NCBI GenBank assembly: GCA_029215795.1
Contig: JARDYH010000001.1
Location: 13,849,501-13,913,500 of the forward strand
DNA: 64,000 bases
Direction: 5' to 3'
Origin: Anniella stebbinsi
Taxonomy: Eukaryota; Chordata; Lepidosauria; Squamata; Anniellidae
The position numbers and the translations under genes are program-made. The notes under the pieces were generated by a model that saw only the letters and a program-made list of their open reading frames with translations, was not told the DNA's origin and ran no database searches. Below are positions 8,841 through 18,900 of this stretch, in pieces (the first letter of the stretch is position 1; every line of letters starts with the position of its first letter).

Positions 8841-10889
8841 TGCCTAGTGCTCCTTTTCAAAAGCCAGCGGCCATGTCAGGGCTCCGGGGAAATCCATGGA
8901 GCCCAAGTGGCCCAGATTTCCCCATGGTTACCCCCAGAAGGGATGTTGGAGGTTCACCCATCCCTAGATTACTACTGGCAGAAGCCAATCTGATTTCATG
9001 TGGGTTCTGCCCAATCTAGAATCAGAAAATAGTAACCACACTTCCTTTCTTCTTATTAAGAAGTCTCACTACCAGTTAAACTTTGCTCCTATAAGGTTGG
9101 AATTCTGTGTTCATCATGTAACTGTACAGCATTGGCATCATGGAACTGTACAGCAAACCTATGAGAGTAAACCCAAGTGAACTTAACAGGGTTTAACTTG
9201 AGTGGGGATGTATATGTTTGCACTATTAATTAAGTTCCTGGCTTGAGCTCTTCTGGGTTGAATTCTGGTCTGGTTTCCCTTTTCACAGCTTAGTATTCCT
9301 GCCTGCAGTTGCTACCTCCAGCTTAGTCAGTTGATTGAAGTCTAATTAGTTCTCCTGAGGAAATACCCAAAGGCCTGCTGCTGAGAAACACAACCCTGCA
9401 AAGATTTACAGAGACCCCTGAAAGACAGATCTTGACAATTATTGTAATGCTAAATGTCCCAATTTGGTACAGCCATGTATGTCTAGCCCTGTTCATGTGA
9501 CAAGGTTTAGCCACCGTGCGTAGCGTGGGAGGCAGAAGGCTGTGCCTGACACTGTATGTGCATTCATGAATACAGCTGCCACGATCATCTGCGTGCACAC
9601 TGGTTTGAGCCTAGGAAGTGCTCCATGCAGTCAGGAATCCTGGAAAAGCAGGGTTCCTTCCTGATCATGTGGAGCATGGCCTGTGCCCATACACATCGGC
9701 ACATAGCACACATGCCCATGAATGCAGGGGCAGCCGGGGCTATAGCCAATTGCTTCCTGCCAACACACAACCATATGATGTTCGGGGATTTTTTTTCCAG
9801 GAAAAAAAATAATTTGATAGAGCTCTTCTTCTGCCCTAGGTGATGTTCAAACTCCCATAACTGTCCACGTGCTTCCTTCTGCCTACAGCTCTATTTCATA
9901 TTCCGGTTTATTATTAAGGAAAGGAAAAGAATATGAGCAGTGGTGTGACCTGTTTGCTATTAATCTTTTAAGATCGCAAGGGAAGTGCAAATTCAAGTCA
10001 AGGCAGAGCCTTCGGAACCAATAAGAAAAGTAGAAAGGACAAGAAAGCTTGTTGAAGAAGTAATGAGAACAGTGAGGGTGGAGGGAATAATTCTGTTGTC
10101 GTAGCTCACAAGGCAAGATAAGGAAGAAAATAGATTAATTTTAGTCTACGGAGTTAGGAGAGAAGCAACGGCTGTTAACATATATATATATCAAGGGGGA
10201 AACTCCAGATAGGACACAGGTTCATTAATAAATTAAGGGGAAGACAGAATTAAACCATTCTGAAAATGCCTGCACTATTAAATGTCACTGTACAATCAAT
10301 TAGCGAGAGCGAAAATTGAACCCATTTGCAATCTACATTTTGTTGCTGTTTTTAAACAAAGCTGTAAAATGGGCGTGGAAGAAGTTGAAAACCACGAAGG
10401 GGGAGAGAAATTCATAAACTCCAACAAGATTGGGACAAGTGACTGGGGCATAAAATTCACACTCCATTATTTATTCAGTATCTTTTTTAACTATCTGGAA
10501 GACGGACTATTGACTCGGGGAAAAGCATTTCGGCAGCTCATTCATTAAATGCACATCTGATAACAAATTGTAAATCACTGCTGAGAGAAGACAAAGAAGT
10601 CATACAATAAGGTCTGGAAAACACACCATCCTAAGAGGTAAAGAGGTACAGCCAAAACACTAGAATTAAACAATGCATAACAGAACTGACGTTGAAAGGG
10701 AATGTCAGGTGCTCCTAACTTTCAGCTACAGTGTTTGGTTGAAAAGTCCACCATCCTAGTTGTATCGTTTATGACACTTGGATCCTGTCCTTCCTGCCCT
10801 GGTGTCAGGGTAGCATCCCATGAAGGTTACCTCAATTTATCACTGCAAATATCCTGCATAACTTAAAGTTATGCTGAAAGAGGATGGCT
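8841..10889. other. Mostly unique sequence
   Basis: No gene seen. 9620-9674 holds an imperfect inverted repeat (GCTCCATGCAGTCAGGAATC against the complement of a later stretch). A short TA run lies near 10183, and an 88-codon open frame at 10282-10548 has no recognisable domain. Confidence 0.5.
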
Positions 10890-10960
10890 GACCCAAGATT
10901 ACCAAGTGGCGGAGCATGGATTCAAACCCAACTGAAGACTGCCACATGGGGTCCATAAAT
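10890..10960 (-). mobile_element. MIR/CORE-SINE-like relic
   Basis: 'gacccaagattaccaagtgg' followed by 'cggagcatggattcaaaccc' matches the antisense core of MIR elements (the '...aaggtcac..agtggcagagc..gattcgaaccc' region). Only about 60 bp are alignable by eye. Confidence 0.55.
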
Positions 10961-11114
10961 TCTTGAAAATAAAGGTGCTGGAGAACGCCACAATTAGTGG
11001 TACAATTCTATGTGGATTGTCACAGCCTCCGAACTCAGAGCTGCCGAGTATCCAATGCTGGGTGAGAGAACAGCAGAAGTGATCTTCGTCTCCATGCTCC
11101 CACTACCATGCATT

Positions 11115-11146
11115 CTGCTAGATGGGTGATTTCGCCCATCTAGCAG
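11115..11146. repeat. Perfect 12-bp inverted repeat, 8-nt loop
   Basis: CTGCTAGATGGG (11115-11126) pairs exactly with CCCATCTAGCAG (11135-11146). It could be a transposon sub-structure or chance; no T-rich tract follows. Confidence 0.85.
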
Positions 11147-11323
11147 TGGCCCCTCAGAGGGGGAGGGAAGGTGGCTGGTGAAGCCGTAGGATAGATCATA
11201 GTGCAGCCATCCTGGTCTCCTTCCCTCCCGGCCGGTGGATTAACACCTTTTTTCCCTATCTCTGCATTCTATTTTCCAAGTGTGGAGAGGTATCTGACAC
11301 AGTTGTTTCTGTGCCAGCTACGA

Positions 11324-11347
11324 GGGGGGGAGGGGGAGGGGGAAGGG
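11324..11347 (+). other. G-run tract with quadruplex potential
   Basis: Four G runs of 7, 5, 5 and 3 separated by one or two A residues satisfy the usual G-quadruplex pattern on the plus strand. Formation in vivo is not implied. Confidence 0.6.
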
Positions 11348-11445
11348 AAATTGAGAGGGAGTGTGGTTTCCTGGCTCCGAGGCCTGTTTCCAATGTTGGA
11401 AACAGGAAACCAAACTATCATATTCTACCCTCACCCCCAGACACT

Positions 11446-11989
11446 GGCTCAATTCGGACGACACAATAAACAACTGGTGTGGGAGAAACAATCGTCAGTT
11501 GTACTGACTATCGTGTCGTCCGAATGCTGCCATAGTCAACTCGGCGCTGATCCTAATCCACACCACAGTTGATTATTTATTACCATGTTGTGTGGGGAGT
11601 ACCCCCTAGATGAACAACTGTAAAGTTGATTATTACCCCACCATTGACTATCGTGTCGTCCAAATTGAGCCTGTGAGTTGGCTACTCAACCCACCATTGA
11701 CTATCGTGTCGTCCAAATTGAGCCTGTGAGTTGGCTACTCAACCCACCATTGACTATCGTGTCGTCCGAATTGAGCCTGTGAGTTGGCTACTCAACCCAC
11801 CATTGACTATCGTGTCGTCCGAATTGAGCCTGTGAGTTGGCTACTCAACCCACCATTGACTATCGTGTCGTCCGAATTGAGCCTGTGAGTTGGCTACTCA
11901 ACCCACCATTGACTATCGTGTTGTCCGAATTGAGCCTGTGAGTTGGCTACTCAACCCACCATTGACTATCGTGTCGTCCAAATTGAGCC
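11446..11989 (+). mobile_element. MITE A copy 2 with terminal tandem expansion
   Basis: Starts GGCTCAATTCGGACGACAC and ends in an AATTGAGCC terminus. ACT flanks both sides (11443-11445 and 11990-11992), a probable 3-bp target duplication. The left about 200 bp correspond to copy 1 in reverse. The right end is reiterated seven times (next entry), which takes the element from about 200 bp to 544 bp. No coding capacity. Confidence 0.85.
11645..11989. repeat. 53-bp minisatellite made from a transposon end
   Basis: The motif TTGACTATCGTGTCG plus the terminal inverted repeat ...AATTGAGCC recurs seven times with an exact 53-bp period; the linking CTGTGAGTTGG starts at 11671, 11724, 11777, 11830, 11883 and 11936. 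Units differ by only a few C/T or G/A changes, such as 'gtccaaattg' against 'gtccgaattg', so the expansion is young. Each unit is a complete right terminus plus 25 bp of linker. Confidence 0.95.
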
Positions 11990-11992
11990 ACT

Positions 11993-12900
11993 GTCTAGGA
12001 GGCCCAGGATTGCTCCCCCCTACACATTTTTAAAAGTAAATTAAAAATCAGGTGGGTCACAGAGTCTAGTGGATGCCAAAGAGGTGCCCATAGGCACCAC
12101 AATGAGGGCCCCAGGATAGATGGGAAAAGAGTGTGTGTTGGTACAAGGCAAGTTCTTACGCTCAGAAATTTAGAACGTATTTCTGTATGATTTTGCGATT
12201 CTTTGCTTGTCAGCTTTCAATTTCCTCCAGTAGAGTTATAATTCTGAAATACATATTAAAAGACTTGTTTTTTAAAAAAAGAAAGAAAGAAACCTTAGTT
12301 GTGATGTGGATGATTATTGGAGAGAGTTAGTGAGAATTAGTGAGAATTTGGTATGGTTTTAGTTACAATTTTCTGCTCTGCAGCCCAGTCAACATGAATA
12401 TCACTATGTGTGAAATTCATAAACGTTTTAATTCATTCTGTGTTTTCACTTTTATGGTTTATCAAGTTTATTTATATACAAGATTGTTCTCTCGTGTTTT
12501 TTAAAAAATTCAGCTGTGCATCATTTATGCGCAGGTTAATCAACATATGCACATTTTCTCCTGTCATTCTTTATCATCCACTTTAGCAGCTCAAACCATT
12601 TGCTTTATTGTTCAGCACCTTAGGAAACAGTATATAAATGATACTAAGCGAGGCTATCAGATGTGCACCGCAAGAACAAATACAGTTCTGGCCACCAAGA
12701 CAATCTGATGCTTCTTCTAGTGAAATGGTGTGAATGAACACCTTAATCTACTTTATTTGATGATGGATATACCTGGTGTTTCTTCCCTCCACTTTTAAAT
12801 AAGTGGTCACAGCAGCAAAAATAAATAGATAAATAAATAAATCACATATATTTATTAATTTTGAAAATACTCTCTAGCTACCCTTTTGGGTTAATTTCGA
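11993..12900. other. AT-rich sequence, no recognised feature
   Basis: Short (AAAT) runs near 12825-12842 and a poly-A stretch near 12280. No gene or structured element seen. Confidence 0.5.
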
Positions 12901-12970
12901 AGAAGAAGACGACGACGACGACGACGGAGGAGGAGGAGGAGGAGGAGGAGGAAGAGGAAGAGGAGAAGGA
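12901..12970. repeat. Compound (GAC)n(GAG)n purine-rich microsatellite
   Basis: About five GAC units run into about eight GAG units and then imperfect GAA/GAG. One strand is almost pure purine. The complementary frame reads as poly-Ser/poly-Val, which is an artefact of the repeat and not a protein. Confidence 0.95.
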
Positions 12971-13002
12971 GCAGCCGCCTTCCTGATTTAAAATAAAAAT
13001 AT

Positions 13003-13050
13003 ATGGGCTTATCAATGTGGTATAGTAGATAGAGTGTTGGACTATAATTG
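13003..13050 (+). mobile_element. tRNA-derived SINE head fragment
   Basis: 'gtggtatagtagatagagtg' followed by 'ttggacta' matches the head of the minus-strand SINE at 63256-63512 (gtggtgtagtggctaaagtg, ttggact). It is cut off at 13051 by a CR1 3' end. Confidence 0.65.
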
Positions 13051-13051
13051 A

Positions 13052-13150
13052 GAACATAAGAACAGCCCTGCTAGAGAAGATCAAAGAACCATCTACCCAG
13101 CATCCTGTTTGCTATAGTGGCCAACCAGTTGCCTCTGGGAAACCGAGAAG
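13052..13150 (-). mobile_element. CR1-type LINE 3' end, second subfamily
   Basis: 'acataagaacagccctgct' followed by 'ccatctacccagcatcctgt' and 'gtggccaaccagttgcctct' is the 3' terminus seen again at 40455-40570 and 59520-59700 (minus) and in complement at 21134 and 26540 (plus). Confidence 0.75.
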
Positions 13151-13350
13151 CATAGAAGGAAAGAAGATTCAGCTTTAATAAATAACCAATTAGTGATGTT
13201 CTCATCTATAGACCTAGTGCTGGAATTTCCAACATGGCACCCATGGGCTTTAATATGCACTTGGATGCCTCTCTTGGTGTCCATCGGGCTCCCTGCCTCT
13301 CCCAATTTTAATTTTATTTCTCCACATTTCTTTTACCTTCAAAAAAAACC

Positions 13351-13371
13351 TGTTGTTGTTGTTGTTGTTGT
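13351..13371. repeat. (GTT)n microsatellite
   Basis: Seven TGT-type trinucleotide units. Confidence 0.95.
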
Positions 13372-15696
13372 CATTGTTTTACTGGGATGCTGCCATGCTG
13401 CAAAGCACCATCTTTATTTGAGTTCCAAAGAATGGTTTTGAGGTTTGGATGTCAGACACCACCTCTGCCTTTTTCTTGGGCAAGTTACTTTTCAGTTAGT
13501 CCTTCCCCTTCTGGGAAATGAGTGTTTTGAGACCAACGATGCCCACCATGGCACCCGTGTTATGAGTGGGCAAGGCCTTCCATGGCAGTCAGTTCAAGAG
13601 AGCACTCACAACGCTCTTCCAAAATTCCAAGTATGCCCACTGATGCGAATCATTTGGAGACTCCTATGTTGGGGGCGTCAGAACAAGCACCTGGATGGGA
13701 GATAGGATTGATGAAGATGAAAAAGGAGGAGGAGCAGGAGACCTAGCCCAGTAAGACTACAATTTGTTTCTGTCTTTAGCAAGCCCATCTCTACCACTAC
13801 TTCTCAAGGCTATATTTTGCTCCCAAAATGGAACTGGGTGCATTTTTTTTCTGACCTATCCCAGAAAAATGTAGAACTAGCATAGGCTCTCATCTCCCCC
13901 AACCCCCATCAACGACAAAACATAACTATCTACTCATAGCAACAACAAAACAACATCAAGAACAGTAACAGCAGCAGCAACCAACTGCAAATTGAGCAGA
14001 GATGCCTGTTCAGTACCAGTTCTGGGCTTGAATACCTCTGGACACGCACCTGCAATCTAGGCCAATTATGGGACTCGAATGAGATCAAAAAGACAAGTAT
14101 GTACTTGGCTAACTAGGTTGGTGTGTGTGTGTTTTCTCTCCTATCCAGGAAAGCTCAGATTATGTATCTGGCGGGGGAGGGGAAAAAAACCCACATAAGC
14201 ATTGTTTTAAAAAATATTTTTTTTCTTGCCTGCGTGCAGCTTGGCTGCTTACCACCAATTGACATCCCCTGATGACATCCTGCTCACCATCAGTGGAGGT
14301 CTTTTATTTTTAACTGAATGCACCATGGCTTTTAAAACCATTGAATAAAGTGACATCATCTTCGATTACAGCAGAAGTGACAAAGCGTCCAAAAAAGAGA
14401 GAAATAAAGGAACCACAGCCAACTCCCCCCCACCCTCCATTCTTGATACGGTTATCATCAATAACATTATGCTGAAGAAAGGTAGAATGGAATAGGCTTG
14501 GGATATATATTTCCTGATTGCCTCAATTGAAGGTAGTTTTGGTGCTGAGCTGGTACCCTCGCCTGGCAGAAAACGAATCAATAGACGAGTCACAGCTTAT
14601 GAAGCAGGCATTTATGATGAATAACCAGGAGATGCAGGGTAAACGCTCAAAACACCTTGTAATTTAAATTCATGCTTTTCTAAGTGTATTCTAACTAGAT
14701 TTATAGTGTGCAGCCTCTAGATTTAATTGCCAAAAAGAAATGGAGCAAAATTGGTCTGCGTAAAAGTACTTCTTTCAGAAAGGCCTTTTTGTGAATAGAG
14801 GCAACAGAGGATCCCCTGATTTTCCACATTTCTGCTTCATTATGGATGTGCATGAGAAATTCTCCTTACCAGTTGGAGAGATAGAGAAGATGCTGCTTCT
14901 AACATCTCCTCAGAGTGTGGGAACCGTTGCTTATATATGCTTTGGTAATGTTAAAAATCCAGACCTCTCGGGAGGAACCCACAGGGCATCTCACACTGAC
15001 ATTGCTCCAGAGAGGACTGACGCTAGCATGAGATTGAACTGCAGAGTGTGCTGCCCCTGTATGCTATGGATCTTCTGATGTACCTGAAACAGTGCAGGAT
15101 GAGCAAATATAGGCAAGTGGGTCCCATATCACAATGGTTGTACAATCACTTCTATCATTCAGACGATACACTGTGAACTTCTCTACATGACTGATTTATT
15201 GTACAGTTGTGCTTGGTCACACACAGAAGATTGTGAGTCCTTTGCATCACATTGTCAACTTCCAGGACATCTCCCACACTTTCCCCCCATGTATCACGCT
15301 TTCAAAAGGATTGGAGATAAGCTCTAATAATAGTTAATGGTACTATAGCAGCAGTGGGTAATGCTGGTGTAGTACTATCAGTCAACCACTAGATGGAACT
15401 GTTTTATTGAACATATAGAGCACTGCCGAGAAGGGAAGTTTTCAATTCCAAATCACATCTTTGCCATCTAAAGATGCCCATCATAAATCCGGAAAGATTC
15501 TGGAAGAAGAAAGCCGGCTATGGGTGCGGGATTTTTGCTTAATGTAGAGAAACTCTGTGTGAACTCAATTGTATTTCTCTTAAATCATACCTTTTCATAC
15601 CTCCTTGTGCTCTGCTAGATCCTTCCAGACAATTTTATTTTACATACATTAGAACGCTCCATAGCCTTTAGGCAATGCATAGATAGCAACTCTAAG
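13372..15696. other. Long unique stretch, possible regulatory sequence
   Basis: About 2.3 kb with no repeat that I recognise. The part at 14340-14760 lacks repeats and contains AT-rich motif clusters, as many vertebrate non-coding conserved elements do. Open frames (14366-14593 minus, 14791-15078 plus) show no domain. Regulatory function is only a guess. Confidence 0.3.
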
Positions 15697-15697
15697 G

Positions 15698-15780
15698 TTG
15701 CAATTCAAAACATGTTTACTAAATAGAGAATAAATCTCACTGAACATAGAGGGACTTACTTCTGAGTAAACATGCTAAGT
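15698..15780. mobile_element. Short palindromic MITE (MITE C), degenerate
   Basis: CATGTTTACT at 15711-15720 is matched by its complement AGTAAACATG near 15765-15774. The outer 'gcaatt' and the internal 'gggacttacttctgag' recall a small palindromic family, with relatives at 50146-50262 and fragments near 45786 and 50065. Confidence 0.5.
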
Positions 15781-15814
15781 ATCACATAGTTAAATAAATA
15801 AATGTGATAATCAT

Positions 15815-15960
15815 CATCATATATTTATTTCTTACCCGCCTCTCCCCCTGGATCAAGGTGGGGAACAACATTAAATACAAATATAAAAGATATAAAACTG
15901 ATTAAAAACATATGAAACTAATATATTATTAAAATAACAATAAAACTCTTAAACTTCAAC
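15815..15960 (-). mobile_element. L2/SINE-type 3' tail, minus strand
   Basis: 'tttatttcttacccgcctct' and 'ccccctggatcaaggtgggg', followed by A-rich sequence, read in complement as a LINE/SINE tail ending in an AAATA run. Confidence 0.6.
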
Positions 15961-15986
15961 TAGGTAGGCCTGCCGGTAGCATCTTC

Positions 15987-16197
15987 CAGGAGAGGCTGGT
16001 GACTCCGATTTTGGTGGGGCAGTGAATCCACTACAGGTTTCAGTCAGAACCAGTCAGAACTCTAAAAGGGGTACTGAACCTATTTTGCGGGTAAAGTTCA
16101 GCATCTTGGATAGTGTCTTTAGTGTTCTTGCTGGTTCCGACTAAAAACTAGAATGGACTTTCAGGACCACTGATATTGGAGCCACCAACCTCCACTG
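15987..16197. mobile_element. hAT-like MITE (MITE D) copy 1
   Basis: 211 bp. Starts CAGGAGAGGCTGGTGACTCC and ends in ...CCACCAACCTCCACTG, inverted copies of a CAGTGGAGGCTGGTGG-type terminus. It is flanked by an 8-bp near-match, GCATCTTC (15979-15986) and GCATGTTC (16198-16205). CAG/CTG ends with an 8-bp duplication are the hAT signature. Non-coding. Same family at 18341-18550 and half a copy at 43390-43471. Confidence 0.85.
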
Positions 16198-16205
16198 GCA
16201 TGTTC

Positions 16206-17110
16206 TCTGCTAAGGTCATGCAAAAGCTATGCTCAACATTCATCGAACATTGAACTGTACCTACTTACACAACTTAGCTGTAGCCTGCAGGCTTTGTTAT
16301 GCACTTCCTATGCTGCTGTTCCGCAGTCATTGCTTTACATTCATGTAAATTCCCCCATTCCTTTCTCCTTGAAATCGTAAAGTCCAGCACAATATGTGAA
16401 ACAGTCGGTTCCCATTTACTTGCACAGAAAAATATACAGTTGTGCTCTAATTAATTTGTTGGCCTGCTGATTCTGGGTTGCCGCTTTTATTAATAATGTA
16501 ATCCTAGGCAAACATTTATGCCCTATTATTAATTGACTAGTTTAAGCATCCCTGTACTAACTGGTGAAAATGCCAGGTGCCTAGCAGAAACCCTATTCAT
16601 CTTCCCAGGCAACAGGTGAGCAAACGCTAAGTGTCTGAAATGAACACCGCAAGGGCACGAAGCTCAGTGTTAGCATGAGATCTTCCACAGTCAAATAAAT
16701 TATCCAGTGTGTTAATTAACTCTCATCTATATTCGTGTCATTAGCACTCATTCGGTCGTAAACTGTTTGATCATTTAAATAATTAAATAGCCTTGATGTG
16801 ATTGAGCAAACAACGAGCCACCCAAGCAAATGCGAGAGACACCATGGCAGGAACTGAACCATGGTCCTCTGCTTCCCTTCCAGCGAAAGCTCTCCCATCT
16901 CAGCTGTGGGGGAAATGAGCCAAATGCTAACTGGACTTGTCAGCCAAATATTCCCTACAGTGAATCAGCATTTGTCAGTGATAGAAGCTGGGCTCTATCA
17001 CTTGCTCTTCATAATACATAATTATTAACGTCAACAACATGCGTGCTTTCCATATCTATGGACCCAAATACAACTACCTGTATTTGGAGCCCCTTGCTTG
17101 GTGTACATCA
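16206..17110. other. Unique sequence with one SINE scrap
   Basis: No gene seen. An AT-rich, homeodomain-motif-like segment (several TAAT/ATTA) spans 16680-16800. 16825-16915 looks like the antisense head of the tRNA-derived SINE family ('gaactgaaccatggtcctct' and 'cccatctcagctgtgg'). Confidence 0.4.
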
Positions 17111-17111
17111 G

Positions 17112-17236
17112 TCCGACTCAACATCGTGCTTTCCAGATGTTTTGGACCACAAGCCCCTGCATTCCTTACCATTGACCATGCTATTTGGAGATGATGGAAG
17201 TCCAAAAATCTGGAAGGCACCAGGTCTGGGAAAGTC
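17112..17236. mobile_element. hAT-like palindromic MITE (MITE E), degenerate
   Basis: 'ttccagatgttttggaccac' at 17128-17147 is mirrored by 'gtccaaaaatctggaag' at 17199-17215. These are the inner arms of a widespread family whose intact form has 'ccctccagatgttgttggac' and its complement. Terminal bases are decayed. Confidence 0.65.
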
Positions 17237-18240
17237 GGTAGATGCACATAGTGGAAGATACGTGTTCTTGTTTTTATTGTTTAAAATTGATGTTCACCAT
17301 TAGTATATAAATATTAATAATAAATAAAATAAATACATGGAGAAGTGACCAGAAAAAAAAGATGCACACTTCTACTTTCCTAAAAGCACCAAAACTGCCC
17401 AACACAGTCAAGGGATGAATTAACTATAATATTAAGTACGCTGCAAGTGACAGACCCAGCAAATTCCAGATTATTAGTGCATGATGTATCAGTGAGAAAC
17501 GGGGATTCAAATTGCTTGTACCAAAGTTTTCAGCTTATAACTTGTTTATGCACCTATCAGAAGGCCAGATCATTTCTTTTTCCATCCATAAAGGAATTAA
17601 TATCAATTCATTAAAAAAAAAAAAAGCCTGCTATTTTATGTTGGTTCAAGCTCCACAAAACCAGGAAATTGGAAGCTTAGGCTGATGCCTTAACAGACAG
17701 TAATGATATTGAGCAATGTCACAAATTGTGCATGTTTTAATCTTACTCTCCATGCACCCACACTTTCGCTTCGTCTTTCAGGCCCAAATCCCAATGGGAA
17801 GAATGGGGTGCCTGGCACCAACAAAGATTGGTCCCATTCTGTCCTGATCCTGAATTGGTTTATGAAACATCTGAGCCTTACTGTATTGTTAGAGGAATCC
17901 CCCTGTGAGTTGGTGCATGCCTGTGTGTTGCTTGTTATGGGGGATGACTTTGGGTCATTCACTGACTATCTCATGAGGTTGTTGCAAGGATAAGAGAAAG
18001 AGAGAGAGGTAAAGGCGTGCCTTGAGCTCCATGGAGGTGGAGTATAAATGTAACAACGAAATTAAGGAAACTATTCTCAGAGATGCCCTTGGTCCTCTTC
18101 TCCCTGCTTAATGAAACAGAATGCCTTACGCTATTGACAGCAAAAAGCGGACAATAACAACACTTGCTGCATAACATACAAATGCATTTGTTTGGGCCCA
18201 CCAATGCATGTAAACGCTAGGAAATGGGAAGATATGGCTT
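17237..18240. other. No recognised feature
   Basis: Contains an A-run near 17611 and overlapping open frames on opposite strands (17690-17962 minus, 17703-17993 plus) without known domains. Confidence 0.5.
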
Positions 18241-18242
18241 GG

Positions 18243-18248
<6 letters not shown>

Positions 18249-18274
<26 letters not shown>
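18249..18274. repeat. (GACA)n microsatellite
   Basis: About six GACA units in a purine-rich context. Confidence 0.95.
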
Positions 18275-18340
18275 GAGCCTAGAACATGTCTGATTTAGGG
18301 TCAGAGACCCCCCCCCCCCAAATCCTTGATCCTGCTACCC

Positions 18341-18550
18341 CAGTGGAGGTCCGTAGCTCCAGTTTCAGTAGGGCTGTGCATCCAATCTGGGTTTCAGTCA
18401 GAAACAGCTAAACCTCTAAAGGTGCTATCCAAGGTGCTGAATCCTATCCCCAAAAGAGGTTCAGCACCTTGAATAAATCCTGACTGGTTCTGTCTGAAAC
18501 CCAAGACAGATTCACTGTTCCACCGAGATTAAAGCCACCAGTCTCCACTG
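18341..18550. mobile_element. hAT-like MITE (MITE D) copy 2
   Basis: 210 bp, starting CAGTGGAGGTCCGTAGCTCC and ending AGCCACCAGTCTCCACTG. The core is itself a palindrome around GGTGCTGAATC...GTTCAGCACC. The flanking octamers (18333-18340 'tgctaccc', 18551-18558 'ttctggcc') agree at only five positions, so the duplication is decayed. Confidence 0.8.
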
Positions 18551-18584
18551 TTCTGGCCGAATCAAAACTATCTACTCATAGCAA

Positions 18585-18714
18585 CAAAGGAAGCTTTCTT
18601 ATACCAGGACAGACAATTCATCCTTCTAAGCCACAATTTTGTACACTGATAGGCAGCAGCTGCCTTAGGATCTTAGACAAAGGTCTTTTACATGTCCTAC
18701 TGAGATCATTACAC

Positions 18715-18759
<45 letters not shown>

Positions 18760-18900
18760 CCTGACTTTCTCCATAGATTAGACACAAAGGCAAATTGCAA
18801 TTCCAGAAAAATAGCTTTAACTGGAGATGCCATGGATGAAACCGGGAACGTTCTGCATGAAAGCATGCGGTTTACCTGTGATTTATGGCTGTTCCACAAA
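18585..18900 (-). mobile_element. tRNA-derived SINE, minus strand, split by a (TTA)n array
   Basis: The distal part (18590-18712) has the 'aggaagctttcttatacca' end and 'gcagcagctgccttaggat'. After the TTA array, the tRNA-like head continues in complement at 18815-18890 ('actggagatgccatggatga', 'ctgcatgaaagcatgcgg'). Expansion of a TTA microsatellite and about 50 bp of other sequence separate the halves. Confidence 0.65.
18714..18759. repeat. (ATT)n microsatellite
   Basis: About 15 perfect units, lying within a SINE. Confidence 0.95.

Noticed and set aside
9585..9843. Overlapping Cys/His-rich open frames as a zinc-finger-like protein
   Set aside because: Three frames are open at once on both strands over an imperfect palindrome; spacing of Cys and His fits no known finger pattern.
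11645..11989. CRISPR-like array: regular 53-bp period with about 28-bp conserved blocks
   Set aside because: The linkers between blocks are also nearly the same, so there are no unique spacers. The block is a transposon terminus and the setting is a vertebrate genome.
12878..13084. Poly-serine/poly-valine protein
   Set aside because: It is the translation of the (GAC)n(GAG)n microsatellite.
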